Source: JASLMY01 sp965226475 (lineage in GTDB: Bacteria; Pseudomonadota; Alphaproteobacteria; GCA-2731375). Taken from it: DNA of 64,000 nucleotides. Where the stretch lies: positions 1,240,001 through 1,304,000 of the forward strand of contig CBDDDJ010000004.1 in NCBI GenBank assembly GCA_965226475.1, in the 5' to 3' direction. Shown here in pieces: positions 42,957-51,374 of the stretch (its first letter is position 1; every line of letters starts with the position of its first letter). A model generated the notes under the pieces. It did no database searches. It saw only the letters and a list, made by a program, of their open reading frames with translations, and was not told the origin of the DNA. Made by a program: the position numbers and the translations under genes.

Positions 42957-44096
42957 ATGGACTACAAGGTGATATCGGCCGATTGTCATGTCGACCTGAT
43001 CTGGCTGCCGCCGGAGCTGTTCGTCGAGAACGCCTCGGCGGCGCTCAAGGAGCGGATGCCGCACGTGGTCGAGGGCGAGAAGGGGCCAAAGTGGGTCGCC
43101 AGCAACGGCGCCGAGTTCGGCCTCGCGAACGGCATGGGCTCGGCGGGCCGTGAATACGTGCCGGGCGTCATCCACCGTTCCGACCGGATGGCGGCGCAGG
43201 GGCTTTACGAGGACGGCAAGAAAGGCATCCGCCGCTTGACCGATCCCGAGTTGCGCGTGAAGGACCAGGACCTGGACGGTATCCAGGGCGAGGTGCTCTA
43301 CGGTATCCTCGGCGCCTGCATGCGATTGGGCGACGACGACGCGGCGGTCGAGATGACGCGAATCTACAACGAGTGGCTGGCCGGCTTCTGCTCGGCCCGC
43401 CCGGACCGCTTCGCCGGTCTCGCCTCGCTTCCCAACCACGATGTCCAGGCCGCGGTCGCGGAGGTGGAGCGCGTGGCGAAACGCGGTGTGCTGAAGGGGG
43501 TCGAGGTCTCCAACAGCCACGACATGCGCCCGCTCTTCCATCCCGACTGGTACCCGCTGTGGGAGGCGGCGGCGGAGGCCGGCTTGCCGGTCCACTTCCA
43601 CACCATCGGCACGCCGAAGCCCGACACCACCGGTTTCGCGCCCTTGCAGGAGCGGCAATCCTTCGCGGTGCAGATCACCGGCTTCCAGATGGCGATGGCG
43701 CGGATCTTGATGGAGGTTATCTTCGGCGGCCTGCTGGAGCGCTGGCCCACCTTGCGCGTGGTCATCGGCGAGGCCGGGATCGGCTGGATCCCCTATGTGC
43801 TGGATCACATGGACCTCGAATGGGAGGACCAGTTCGCGGACCTGACGCTGACCATGAAGCCGTCGGAATACTGGTACCGCCAGTGCCACGCCACCTATCA
43901 GAGCGACAAGGTCGGCACCCGGCTGCTCGACCTTTTGGGCATCGGCAACGTCATGTGGGGCTCCGACTTCCCCCATCCCGACGGCGTCTGGCCCGATTCC
44001 CAGGACTACATCGAGGCCGAACTCGGCCACCTGCCGGCCGAGACCCGGCACAGGGTGGTCTGCGCCAACGCGATGGAACTCTACGGCTTCGGTTGA
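42957..44096 (+). CDS. Amidohydrolase-family (COG2159) metal-dependent hydrolase
   Basis: A 379-aa TIM-barrel enzyme. SADCHVDL replaces the usual HxH (as DxH-type start), VHFHTIG supplies the mid-barrel His, and MWGSDFPHPDG the C-terminal Asp. These match the ACMSD/4-oxalomesaconate decarboxylase-hydrolase group often seen in aromatic and unknown catabolic clusters. It has a GAGGGAGAGGG upstream site. The substrate is unknown; it stands alone on the plus strand between PEBP and small membrane-protein genes. Confidence 0.82.
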   Translation: MDYKVISADCHVDLIWLPPELFVENASAALKERMPHVVEGEKGPKWVASNGAEFGLANGMGSAGREYVPGVIHRSDRMAAQGLYEDGKKGIRRLTDPELRVKDQDLDGIQGEVLYGILGACMRLGDDDAAVEMTRIYNEWLAGFCSARPDRFAGLASLPNHDVQAAVAEVERVAKRGVLKGVEVSNSHDMRPLFHPDWYPLWEAAAEAGLPVHFHTIGTPKPDTTGFAPLQERQSFAVQITGFQMAMARILMEVIFGGLLERWPTLRVVIGEAGIGWIPYVLDHMDLEWEDQFADLTLTMKPSEYWYRQCHATYQSDKVGTRLLDLLGIGNVMWGSDFPHPDGVWPDSQDYIEAELGHLPAETRHRVVCANAMELYGFG

Positions 44097-44105
44097 GGGT
44101 GGCCC

Positions 44106-44357
44106 TCAGGGAATGTGCGTCCGCCCCGTCCTGGGCCGGCGCGGCTGGGGGATGGCGGTGTAGCGGTAGCAAAGAATCGCGCCGAGGGAGGCGAACAGTG
44201 CATTGCCGAGCACGATCATCAACACCATCGGCGTCCAGGCGACCCAGAGCAGCAGCGGCGTCGCCGCCAGCTGCAACCCGAAGAAGGTGAAGCCGTGCAT
44301 CGCCCAGCGTTCCCGAGGGCTCTCTTCGTACTTCACCGCCGGATACCGATCGACCAT
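44106..44357 (-). CDS. Small membrane protein, 83 aa
   Basis: Starts MVDRYPAVKYEESPRERWAM with a GGGCGAGGCGAG region just upstream. Two hydrophobic helices follow (FTFFGLQLAATPLLLWVAW and VLMIVLGNALFASLGAILCY), then a basic tail. No family is recognised. A longer open frame exists upstream but lacks the hydrophobic pattern. It converges with the amidohydrolase gene. Confidence 0.6.
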   Translation of the reverse strand: MVDRYPAVKYEESPRERWAMHGFTFFGLQLAATPLLLWVAWTPMVLMIVLGNALFASLGAILCYRYTAIPQPRRPRTGRTHIP

Positions 44358-44523
44358 CTCGCCTCGCCCGCTTGTCGGCCACCCGCACTCTAACCTAGTC
44401 GGCGCACGCGCGGAAGAAGGCATCGATCGGCTATCATGCCGCCTAGGCCGACTTTTGCCGGCCGACAAAAGTTCCCGGGTGTGTCGCAATTCATGGCGAG
44501 TGATGTTGGTCGGAGGCGTTTCG

Positions 44524-45057
44524 GTGACCGGCAACGAACTCTTGAGCGGACTTTACGCCTGGCTCGACGCCATGGCCTGGCCCGCGCTCGGTCTGGGGGT
44601 GGCGATTCCGGTTCTCGGCACCGCGCTGGCCTGGATCGGCAAGCGGGGGAACAGCGAGGCGGACGGGCGGCTGGTCGCCAACCTCGTCATCGGCCTGGCC
44701 TTGACCCTGATTCTCATCGAGATGGCGGCGATCGCTTTCGCGGTCTCGGTGCTGGAGGCGGATCCGCTGGAGGCCGATATCGCCCTGCTGGCGGCGCCGG
44801 TGATTGCCGTCGCCGGCTCGATCTGGGGCATCGGGCGGGTCTTTCCGCTGAACCAGCTCGCCTCCTGGCGGACCTTCCTCGACATCGGCCTCTTCGTCCT
44901 CTCCTGCGTCGCGCTGATCTGGCTGTTCTCCAAGTTCCGGGGCTGGGGCATCATCTTTTTCGGCGGCTTGCCGCAGCTGCTGATCATCGCCGTGCTGATC
45001 TATGTCGTCATGCGCCGGCTCTACCGCCGGGCCTTCGGCCAGGGCGGGAAGGACTAA
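44524..45057 (+). CDS. Integral membrane protein, 177 aa
   Basis: Starts at GTG with a GGAGG site 7 bases upstream; an in-frame ATG at 44503 is an alternative. About five hydrophobic helices (including WPALGLGVAIPVLGTALAWI, VANLVIGLALTLILIEMAAI and LPQLLIIAVLIYVVM) and a basic C-terminus. No conserved motif is recognised. It precedes the corrinoid operon by 212 bases but is probably separate. Confidence 0.6.
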   Translation: MTGNELLSGLYAWLDAMAWPALGLGVAIPVLGTALAWIGKRGNSEADGRLVANLVIGLALTLILIEMAAIAFAVSVLEADPLEADIALLAAPVIAVAGSIWGIGRVFPLNQLASWRTFLDIGLFVLSCVALIWLFSKFRGWGIIFFGGLPQLLIIAVLIYVVMRRLYRRAFGQGGKD

Positions 45058-45269
45058 CCGCGCCGGCCTTCGAGCCGGTCGGCGGCGAAATCGGCGGTGA
45101 AAATGACATCGCGGCCGTTTCAGGTCGCAATCGAGATGATTTAAGTCGTTAAAAAGATAGTCGCGGATTTCGGCTAAGCCTAAATGGATTAACGGTTTTT
45201 TGGTGCTTGTGCCGCACCATGCGTGCTGTCCCTAAATTCGCTTCTCTTCACCAAAGGTAGTGGGTGACG

Positions 45270-45992
45270 ATGGCCGAAGACAACGACGATCTCGACCTCC
45301 GCGAACTCGACGACGACGAACTCGTGCAGCAAATGCACGATGACCTCTATGACGGCCTCAGGGAAGAGGTCGTGGAAGGCGTGAACATCTTCCTGGAGCG
45401 CGGCTGGCCGCCCTATAGGGTGCTGACCGAGGCTCTGGTCGAAGGCATGCGGATTGTCGGTGTCGACTTCCGCGACGGCATCCTCTTCGTGCCGGAGGTG
45501 CTGCTGGCGGCGAACGCCATGAAGGGCGGCATGGGAATCCTGCGCCCGCTGCTGGCGGAGACCGGGGCGCCCCAGGTCGGCAAGATGGTCATCGGCACCG
45601 TCAAGGGCGATATCCACGACATCGGCAAGAACCTCGTCTCGATGATGATGGAAGGCGCCGGCTTCGAGGTGATCGACCTCGGCATCAACAACCCGGTCGA
45701 GAACTACCTCGCCGCGCTCGAGGAGCACGAGCCGGACATCCTCGGCATGTCGGCCCTGCTGACCACCACCATGCCCTACATGAAGGTGGTGATCGAGGAG
45801 CTGGTGGCGCGGGGCTTGCGCGACAAATACGTCGTGCTGGTCGGCGGCGCGCCGCTGAACGAGGCCTTCGCCGAGGCGATCGGGGCGGATGGCTATTGCC
45901 GCGACGCGGCGGTCGCGGTGGAGACCGCCCAGGACGTCATGGCCAGGCGCCACAATCAATCCTCGACCGTGCACGCCGTGGCCGGCGCCTGA
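45270..45992 (+). CDS. Corrinoid (B12-binding) methyl-carrier protein, MttC/MtbC type
   Basis: A 240-aa cobalamin protein that carries the methyl group between the two methyltransferases. N-terminal four-helix cap (EEVVEGVNIFLERGWPPYRV, LFVPEVLLAANAMKGGM) and a Rossmann B12 domain with IGTVKGDIHDIGKNLVSMMM, where H116 is the lower cobalt ligand of the D-x-H-x-x-G motif, then SALLTTTMPYMKVVIEEL and VLVGGAPLN. The acidic N-terminus (DNDDLDLRELDDDE) is longer than in methanogen MttC. It is the first gene of the 45-51 kb operon. The ribosome-binding site is weak (AAAGGTAG). Confidence 0.93.
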   Translation: MAEDNDDLDLRELDDDELVQQMHDDLYDGLREEVVEGVNIFLERGWPPYRVLTEALVEGMRIVGVDFRDGILFVPEVLLAANAMKGGMGILRPLLAETGAPQVGKMVIGTVKGDIHDIGKNLVSMMMEGAGFEVIDLGINNPVENYLAALEEHEPDILGMSALLTTTMPYMKVVIEELVARGLRDKYVVLVGGAPLNEAFAEAIGADGYCRDAAVAVETAQDVMARRHNQSSTVHAVAGA

Positions 45993-46026
45993 GCCGGCGG
46001 CGACCCAAGGCGGACGGAGCAGCATC

Positions 46027-46668
46027 ATGTCCGGTGCCCCGAACGGCGACGGGGCGGAGGCCCCGGGGGCGTCCGCGCCGGAGTGCCGCACGCTGGTCGT
46101 CACCTGCGGCGCGCTCGCGCGCGAGGTGCTGGCGATCATCCGCGCCAACCGGCTGCGCCACCTTGAGGTGACGGCGGTGCCGGCCGGCCTGCACAACCGG
46201 CCAGAACGCATCGCCGAGGCCGTACGGGCCAAGATCCGGGCCAATCGCGCGGGTTTCGATCGTATCCTCGTCGCCTATGCCGACTGCGGCACCGGCGGCG
46301 ACCTCGACCGGGTGGTGGCGGAAGAAGGGGCGGAGCGCATTCCCGGCCCGCACTGCTACGCCTTCTATGCCGGCCAGGCCGAGTTCGAGGCGCTGGCCGA
46401 GGAAGAACTCGGCGGCTTCTACCTGACCGACTACATGGTCCGTCACTTCGATACGCTGATCGTCGAGGGCCTTGGCCTCGACCGCCATCCCGACCTCCGC
46501 GACATGTATTTCTCCAACTACACGCGCGTCGTCTACCTGGCCCAGCTGGCCGATCCGGCCCTCGAGGCCCGCGCGCGGGAGGCGGCGGCCTATCTGGGCC
46601 TGGACTATGCCTATCGCCGCACGGGCTACGGGGAGCTGGAGAGCTTCCTGACGGCCGGCGCGGCCTGA
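46027..46668 (+). CDS. DUF1638 protein of corrinoid methyltransfer operons
   Basis: A 213-aa soluble protein. LVVTCGALAREVLAIIRANR, ILVAYADCGTGGDLDRVVAE and GFYLTDYMVRHFDTLIVEGL are the DUF1638 blocks, with paired Cys (TCGAL, ADCGTGG) that might bind metal. From memory the family recurs beside MttB/MttC homologues and RACo-type activators, but its reaction is unknown. It starts 34 bases after the corrinoid protein. Confidence 0.82.
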   Translation: MSGAPNGDGAEAPGASAPECRTLVVTCGALAREVLAIIRANRLRHLEVTAVPAGLHNRPERIAEAVRAKIRANRAGFDRILVAYADCGTGGDLDRVVAEEGAERIPGPHCYAFYAGQAEFEALAEEELGGFYLTDYMVRHFDTLIVEGLGLDRHPDLRDMYFSNYTRVVYLAQLADPALEARAREAAAYLGLDYAYRRTGYGELESFLTAGAA

Positions 46669-46685
46669 GCGGCGGGGAGGCGCGC

Positions 46686-46994
46686 ATGGCGAAGTTGAGC
46701 GTCGTCTATTGGCGCGACATCCCGGCCCAGGTGATCGTCAAGGCCGGCCGCCGCCAGGCGCGCCGCCAGCTCGCCGACCGCTTCCAGGAGGCGATCGACG
46801 AGGCGGCGATGAGGGCCGACCTCTACGGCACCGACGAATACCTCAATGAATGGCGCCGCGCCGATCCGGTCGACTGCGGCGACGACATCGAGGCCGAGGC
46901 CGACGCCGCGAGCGCGCGGCTGGAGGCCGAATTTGACGAGAAGAACCTGGCCGCCTTGATGATGGCGGGCGGCCGGGCCAGTGGCGAGGAGTAA
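46686..46994 (+). CDS. Small 'virulence factor' domain protein (PF13769-like)
   Basis: A 102-aa protein: VVYWRDIPAQVIVKAGRRQA, FQEAIDEAAMRADLYGTDEY and LNEWRR are its conserved blocks. The annotation name is historical; the function is not known to me. It is helical, charged and without signal peptide. It sits between DUF1638 and the MetF-like gene with a GGGGAGG site, so it is likely an accessory protein of the pathway, perhaps a small subunit for the reductase (inference). Confidence 0.75.
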   Translation: MAKLSVVYWRDIPAQVIVKAGRRQARRQLADRFQEAIDEAAMRADLYGTDEYLNEWRRADPVDCGDDIEAEADAASARLEAEFDEKNLAALMMAGGRASGEE

Positions 46995-46998
46995 AGCC

Positions 46999-47916
46999 AT
47001 GGTCATCGCCTTCGAACCGGGCCGGCATCCGGCCCTCGCCTCGCCCGCCGAGGTCGCGCTCTTGCTGGCGGGTGCCTCCACGGAAACCACGCCGCGCCAG
47101 GCGGATCGCATCGTGGATTTCGCCGAATTGCTGCCGCGCGGCAGCCGCGTCAACGTCACCTTCCTGGTCGGCTCCGACTTCGAGGAAACGATCCGGACCG
47201 CCAGGCGCCTGAAGCCCGACGGCATGGTACCGGTGCCGCATCTGGCCGCCCGGCTGATCCGGGGACCCCGTGTCCTGGACGAGATGCTGGCCCGCCTCCA
47301 GGGCGAGGTCGGGGTCGACGAGGTGCTGGTCATTGCCGGCGGTTGCAAGCTTCCCGCCGGCGAGTTCGACAATTCCATGCAATTGCTGGAGAGCGGTCTG
47401 CTGGAGCGGCACGGCATTCGCCGGATCGGCGTCGCCGGCCATCCGGAGGGCTCGCCCGACATTGCGCCGCTCGCCGCCATGGACTCGGTGATCTGGAAGA
47501 ACGGGTTTGCCGAGCGGACCGGGGCAGAGATGTATATCGCCACCCAGTTCTGCTTCGACGCCGAGGCGGTGATCCGCTGGGAGCGAGAAATCCGCGCCGC
47601 CGGCAATCGCCTGGCGATCCATGTCGGCCTCGCCGGTCCGGCGACCCCGAAGACCCTGCTGGGCTACGCCACCACCTGCGGCATTGGGCCCTCGCTCCGG
47701 ATGCTGACCCGCCAGACGCGAAACCTCGCCAAGCTCGCCCAGGTGAGGACGCCCGACGAGATGGTCCAACGGCTGGCCCGCCACAAGGCGAATGATCCCG
47801 ACTGCCTGATCCGCGCCGTGCACCTTTTCCCGCTGGGCGGCGTCGCCAAGACCGCCCATTGGTTGGCCGAGACCCGGGCCGCCGTCATGGCCGAGGGCGC
47901 GGGGGCCGCGGCATGA
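46999..47916 (+). CDS. Methylenetetrahydrofolate reductase-like (MetF family)
   Basis: A 305-aa FAD-dependent TIM-barrel reductase related to MetF, interconverting methyl-THF and methylene-THF. Seen: FLVGSDFEETIRTARRLKPD, VPVPHLAARLIRG, VLVIAGGCKLPAGEFDNSMQ and TQFCFDAEAVIRWEREIRAA. The early Glu region STETTP is typical of the family. The ATG has GAGGAGT. Its stop overlaps the next gene (ATGA). In this operon it would run in the oxidative direction, feeding methyl-THF carbon into the one-carbon pool. Confidence 0.87.
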   Translation: MVIAFEPGRHPALASPAEVALLLAGASTETTPRQADRIVDFAELLPRGSRVNVTFLVGSDFEETIRTARRLKPDGMVPVPHLAARLIRGPRVLDEMLARLQGEVGVDEVLVIAGGCKLPAGEFDNSMQLLESGLLERHGIRRIGVAGHPEGSPDIAPLAAMDSVIWKNGFAERTGAEMYIATQFCFDAEAVIRWEREIRAAGNRLAIHVGLAGPATPKTLLGYATTCGIGPSLRMLTRQTRNLAKLAQVRTPDEMVQRLARHKANDPDCLIRAVHLFPLGGVAKTAHWLAETRAAVMAEGAGAAA

Positions 47917-48815
47917 GCCGGACCGTCGTCTCCTCCGCGACCAGGGAAGTCGTCATCGGCTTCGATGCCCCCTTCCGCATCATCGGCGAGCGGATCAATC
48001 CGACCGGCCGCAAGAAGCTCTCCGCCGCGATGGCCGAGGGCGACTATTCCACGGTCGAGGCCGATGCGCTGGCCCAGGTGGCGGCGGGCGCCCACATGCT
48101 GGACGTCAACGCCGGCATTCCCTTGGCCGACGAGCCGCGCATCCTGGCCGAATGCATTCAGCTGGTGCAGGGCCTGGTCGACGTGCCGCTCTCGATCGAC
48201 TCTTCCATCGTCGAGGCGCTGGAGGCCGGCCTGGCGGTCTACCAGGGCCGGCCGCTGGTAAACTCGGTGACGGGCGAAGAGGAGCGGCTGGAAACGGTGC
48301 TGCCGCTGGTGAAGAAGTACGACGCCGCCGTGGTCGCCATCTCGAACGACGAGACCGGCATTTCCGAGGACCCGGACGTCCGCTACGAGGTGGCGAAAAA
48401 GATCGTCGAGCGGGCCCAGGACTTCGGTATCAAGCCCGAAGATGTCGTCGTCGACCCGCTGGTGATGCCGGTGGGTGCCTTGGGCCTGGCGGGCGTGCAG
48501 GCCTTCCGCATCGTCCGGCGCCTGCGCGAGGAGCTCGGCGTCAACACCACCTGCGGGGCCTCCAACATCAGCTTCGGCCTGCCCAACCGGCACGCGATAA
48601 ACGGCACCTTCCTCGCGATGGCGATGGGCGCCGGCATGACCTCGGCGATCATGAACCCGCTGCACGGCGAGGAAGTGGCCTCGATCATGGGGGCCGACGT
48701 GCTGATGGGCCACGACAAGGACTGCCGGCGCTGGCTCGCCAAGTACCGCGAGCCGGCCGTCGAGGGCGACGATCGCCGCGCCCGGCGCGACGGCCGCCGC
48801 CGCCGGCGCGTTTGA
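47913..48815 (+). CDS. Methyltetrahydrofolate:corrinoid methyltransferase (MtrH/AcsE-like)
   Basis: A 300-aa pterin-binding TIM barrel moving the methyl group between the corrinoid protein and THF. IIGERINPTGRKKLSAAMAE is the pterin-binding start. LDVNAGIPLADEPR, PLSIDSSIVEALEAG, VVAISNDETGISEDP and CGASNISFGLPNRHAINGTF are the conserved Asp/Asn strands. The last ~20 residues are Arg/Asp-rich and unusual. It is coupled to the MetF-like gene by a 4-base overlap and lies 4 bases from the reactivase gene. Confidence 0.92.
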   Translation: MSRTVVSSATREVVIGFDAPFRIIGERINPTGRKKLSAAMAEGDYSTVEADALAQVAAGAHMLDVNAGIPLADEPRILAECIQLVQGLVDVPLSIDSSIVEALEAGLAVYQGRPLVNSVTGEEERLETVLPLVKKYDAAVVAISNDETGISEDPDVRYEVAKKIVERAQDFGIKPEDVVVDPLVMPVGALGLAGVQAFRIVRRLREELGVNTTCGASNISFGLPNRHAINGTFLAMAMGAGMTSAIMNPLHGEEVASIMGADVLMGHDKDCRRWLAKYREPAVEGDDRRARRDGRRRRRV

Positions 48816-48819
48816 CACG

Positions 48820-50826
48820 ATGGCTGAAGACGCACTGGTCGTCTTCACGCCGTCGGGCCGGCGCGGGCGCTTTATGCTCGGCACCGACCTGCTGGCGGCT
48901 GCCCGGAGCCTGGGTGTCGACCTCGATTCGGTCTGCGGCGGGCGCGGTATCTGCGGGCGCTGCCGGCTGCGCATCGGCGAGGGCGCCTTCGCCAAGCACG
49001 GCATCGAATCCGCCGCCGACCATGTGAGCGGCGAGGGCGAGGCCGAGGCCCGCTGTCGCGCCCGCCGGCGTATCGACCCCGGGCTCCGTCTCGGCTGCCA
49101 GGCCGAACTACTGTCCGACGTGGTGGCCGACGTGCCGCCCGAGGCCCAGGTCCACCGCCAGGTCGTCCGCAAGCACCCCGACGCGAGGCCGATCGCCGTC
49201 GATCCCGTCGTCCGCCTGCACTATGTCGAGGTCGAGGAACCGGACATCGCCAACCCCACGGGCGACCTGGAACGGCTGAAGCAGGCGCTCCGGGCGCAAT
49301 GGGACCTGGGCGCGCTCGAGGCCGACCCGATGGTGCTGCCGGGCCTGCAGAAGGCGCTTCGGGCCGGCGAGTGGTGGGTCACGGCGGCCGTCCGCGAGGG
49401 CGCGCGGATCATCGCCCTCTGGCCGGGCTTGCGGAATCGGGCGTTGGGCGCCGCCGTCGACATCGGCTCCACCACCATCGCCGCGCACCTGACCGACCTC
49501 GCCAACGGCGAGGTGGTCGCCGCGGCCGGCGCCATGAACCCGCAGATCCGCTTCGGCGAGGACCTGATGAGCCGGGTCTCCTACGCGATGATGAACCCGG
49601 GCGGCGATGGGGAGATGACCCGGGTCGTCCGTGAGTGCCTGAACGGCCTGCTGGCGGAAGTGGCGGGGGAGGCCGGCTGCGCGCCCGCCGACATCCTGGA
49701 GCTCACCATCGTCGGCAATCCGGTGATGCACCACCTCTTCCTCGGCATCGATCCGGTGGAACTCGGCGGCGCGCCCTTCGCGCTGGCGCTGGCCGACGCC
49801 TATGAGACGCCGGCCCGCCGTCTGGATCTCGACCTGGCGCCGGGCGCGATTGCCTACGCGCTCCCCTGCATCGCCGGCCATGTCGGCGCCGACGCGGCCG
49901 CCGTCGCGCTCTCGGAAGGCCCGCACCTGGGCGACGAGATGACGCTCATCGTCGACGTCGGCACCAACGCGGAAATCCTGCTCGGCAACCGGGGTCGCCT
50001 GCTCGCCTGTTCCTCGCCCACGGGGCCCGCCTTCGAGGGCGCGCAGATCTCCGCCGGCCAGCGCGCGGCACCGGGCGCCATCGAACGCGTGCGGATCGAC
50101 GCGCAAACGCTGGAGCCCCGCTTCCGCGTCGTCGGCGTCGAGACCTGGTCCAACGAAGAAGGCTTCGCCGAAGCCACGGCCAAGACCGGCATTACCGGCA
50201 TCTGCGGCTCCGGCATCATCGAGGCGATCGCCGAGATGTTCTTGGCCGGCATCCTCGGCGCCGACGGCGTGATCGACGGGAGCATGGCCGAACGCTCCCC
50301 CCGCATCGAGGCCGACGGCCGTACCTTCTCCTACCGCCTCGCCGACGGCCCGCCGGAGATCCGCGTGACCCAGAACGACGTCCGCGCGATCCAGCTCGCC
50401 AAGGGCGCGCTTTACGCCGGCGCCCGGCTGCTGATGGACCGCATGGGCGTCGAGGCGGTCGACCGCGTCATCCTCGCCGGCGCCTTCGGCAGCCACATCG
50501 ATCCGGTCCGCGCCATGGTCCTGGGCATGATCCCCGACTGCGATCCCGCGCGCGTCACGGCGGCCGGCAACGCCGCCGGCACCGGCGCCCGCATCGCGTT
50601 GGTGAACCGCGCCGCCCGGGTCGAGGTGGAGGCCCTGGCGCGGCGCATCGAGAAGATCGAGACGGCCGTCGCCGCCGACTTCCAGGCCCATTTCGTCGCC
50701 GCCATGGCCTTCCCCCACGGCACCGCGCCCTACCCGAACCTGGCCAAGGCGGTCCGCCTGCCCGAACCCAAGGCCCCGCGCGAGGGGACGGGCGAACGTC
50801 CGAGACGGCGGCGCCGGCGGGATTGA
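48820..50826 (+). CDS. RACo-type corrinoid-activating ferredoxin/ATPase
   Basis: A 668-aa reductive activator that rescues corrinoid protein oxidised to Co(II), using ATP. The N-terminus is a plant-type [2Fe-2S] ferredoxin: C39-x5-C45-x2-C48 in VCGGRGICGRC and C93 in RLGCQAEL. A linker (about 100-205) leads to a DUF4445/ASKHA domain with AVDIGSTTIAAHL, TIVGNPVMHHLFLGIDP, LIVDVGTNAEILLGNRG, ICGSGIIEAIAEM and ILAGAFGSHIDP. The [2Fe-2S] front makes it RACo-like rather than methanogen RamA ([4Fe-4S]). The C-terminus is Arg-rich. It is the last gene of the operon. Confidence 0.92.
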   Translation: MAEDALVVFTPSGRRGRFMLGTDLLAAARSLGVDLDSVCGGRGICGRCRLRIGEGAFAKHGIESAADHVSGEGEAEARCRARRRIDPGLRLGCQAELLSDVVADVPPEAQVHRQVVRKHPDARPIAVDPVVRLHYVEVEEPDIANPTGDLERLKQALRAQWDLGALEADPMVLPGLQKALRAGEWWVTAAVREGARIIALWPGLRNRALGAAVDIGSTTIAAHLTDLANGEVVAAAGAMNPQIRFGEDLMSRVSYAMMNPGGDGEMTRVVRECLNGLLAEVAGEAGCAPADILELTIVGNPVMHHLFLGIDPVELGGAPFALALADAYETPARRLDLDLAPGAIAYALPCIAGHVGADAAAVALSEGPHLGDEMTLIVDVGTNAEILLGNRGRLLACSSPTGPAFEGAQISAGQRAAPGAIERVRIDAQTLEPRFRVVGVETWSNEEGFAEATAKTGITGICGSGIIEAIAEMFLAGILGADGVIDGSMAERSPRIEADGRTFSYRLADGPPEIRVTQNDVRAIQLAKGALYAGARLLMDRMGVEAVDRVILAGAFGSHIDPVRAMVLGMIPDCDPARVTAAGNAAGTGARIALVNRAARVEVEALARRIEKIETAVAADFQAHFVAAMAFPHGTAPYPNLAKAVRLPEPKAPREGTGERPRRRRRRD

Positions 50827-50863
50827 AATCCGTTTTGCAAAAAAGAGGTTTTGCAGGGATTTT
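50826..50863 (+). terminator. Terminator-like nested hairpin after the corrinoid operon
   Basis: AAATCC pairs with GGATTT, enclosing GCAAAA paired with TTTTGC around AAGAGG; TTTTAATT overlaps the 3' side. It begins at the stop codon of the reactivase gene. The T run is short, so strength is uncertain. Confidence 0.5.
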
Positions 50864-50866
50864 AAT

Positions 50867-51374
50867 TCGGACAGTAAAGAATATTTCTGGGTATAGTCTA
50901 TAAAAGTCAATGTCTTACGGAAACTCTCCGTCTTCGGCACAAATTTCGAACCGCCACGTATTATGTCAAATACCTATGGTTCGTCATGGTGCCGAGCGAT
51001 CGTGGCGATCCGGGCGGCGTCGATGTCGCGCGACGTTTCGGATATCCATGACGCCGCCGCCACCTCGCGACGACGGCTGCCGGCGTGGGCGTGGGAGGCG
51101 GATCGCTGGAACGCCGCCGCTTCCCGCCGTCGACCTCATGGGGCCACTTTGCCCGGGTCGGCGAGGTCGTCAAGGACGCGCCGAAGGCGCGCCAGCGGAG
51201 CTAGTCGGAGATCCTTGACGGCCTCGCCGACCCGGGCGACCCTCCACCATGAGGTCGACGGCGGGGTGTGGGAGACTCAGGAGTAGGTCTGGTCGTGGAA
51301 ATTTATTATTCAACGACAGACCCTGACCCACTCGTCAAAATGGGGCCATGAAGTATCGATTGAAGGAGTAAGAA
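50867..51374. other. Gene-free stretch between operon and protease patch
   Basis: The left part (to about 51000) is AT-rich with no gene. The middle holds a long inverted repeat described separately. Base composition drops again after 51285 where the foreign patch begins. No supported coding frame, RNA gene or promoter was found. Confidence 0.45.
51123..51265. repeat. 54-base-arm inverted repeat with symmetric internal loop
   Basis: Arms 51123-51176 and 51212-51265 pair as 19 matched bases, a 9-by-9 unmatched block, 16 matched bases, one mismatch and 9 matched bases. The 35-base loop contains a smaller GCGCCGAAGGCGC hairpin. Matched arms of 16-19 bases flanking an equal-sized unmatched block are unlikely by chance. 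It may be a miniature element or a structured RNA; it encodes no supported protein. Confidence 0.8.

Noticed and set aside
44524..45057. Membrane protein as the first gene of the corrinoid operon
   Set aside because: A 212-base AT-richer gap and no functional link separate it from the corrinoid protein gene.
45058..45269. Cobalamin riboswitch ahead of the corrinoid operon
   Set aside because: The leader has a small GGTGC/GCACC hairpin but none of the conserved B12-box sequence, and transcription of this operon is more likely driven by amine-responsive control.
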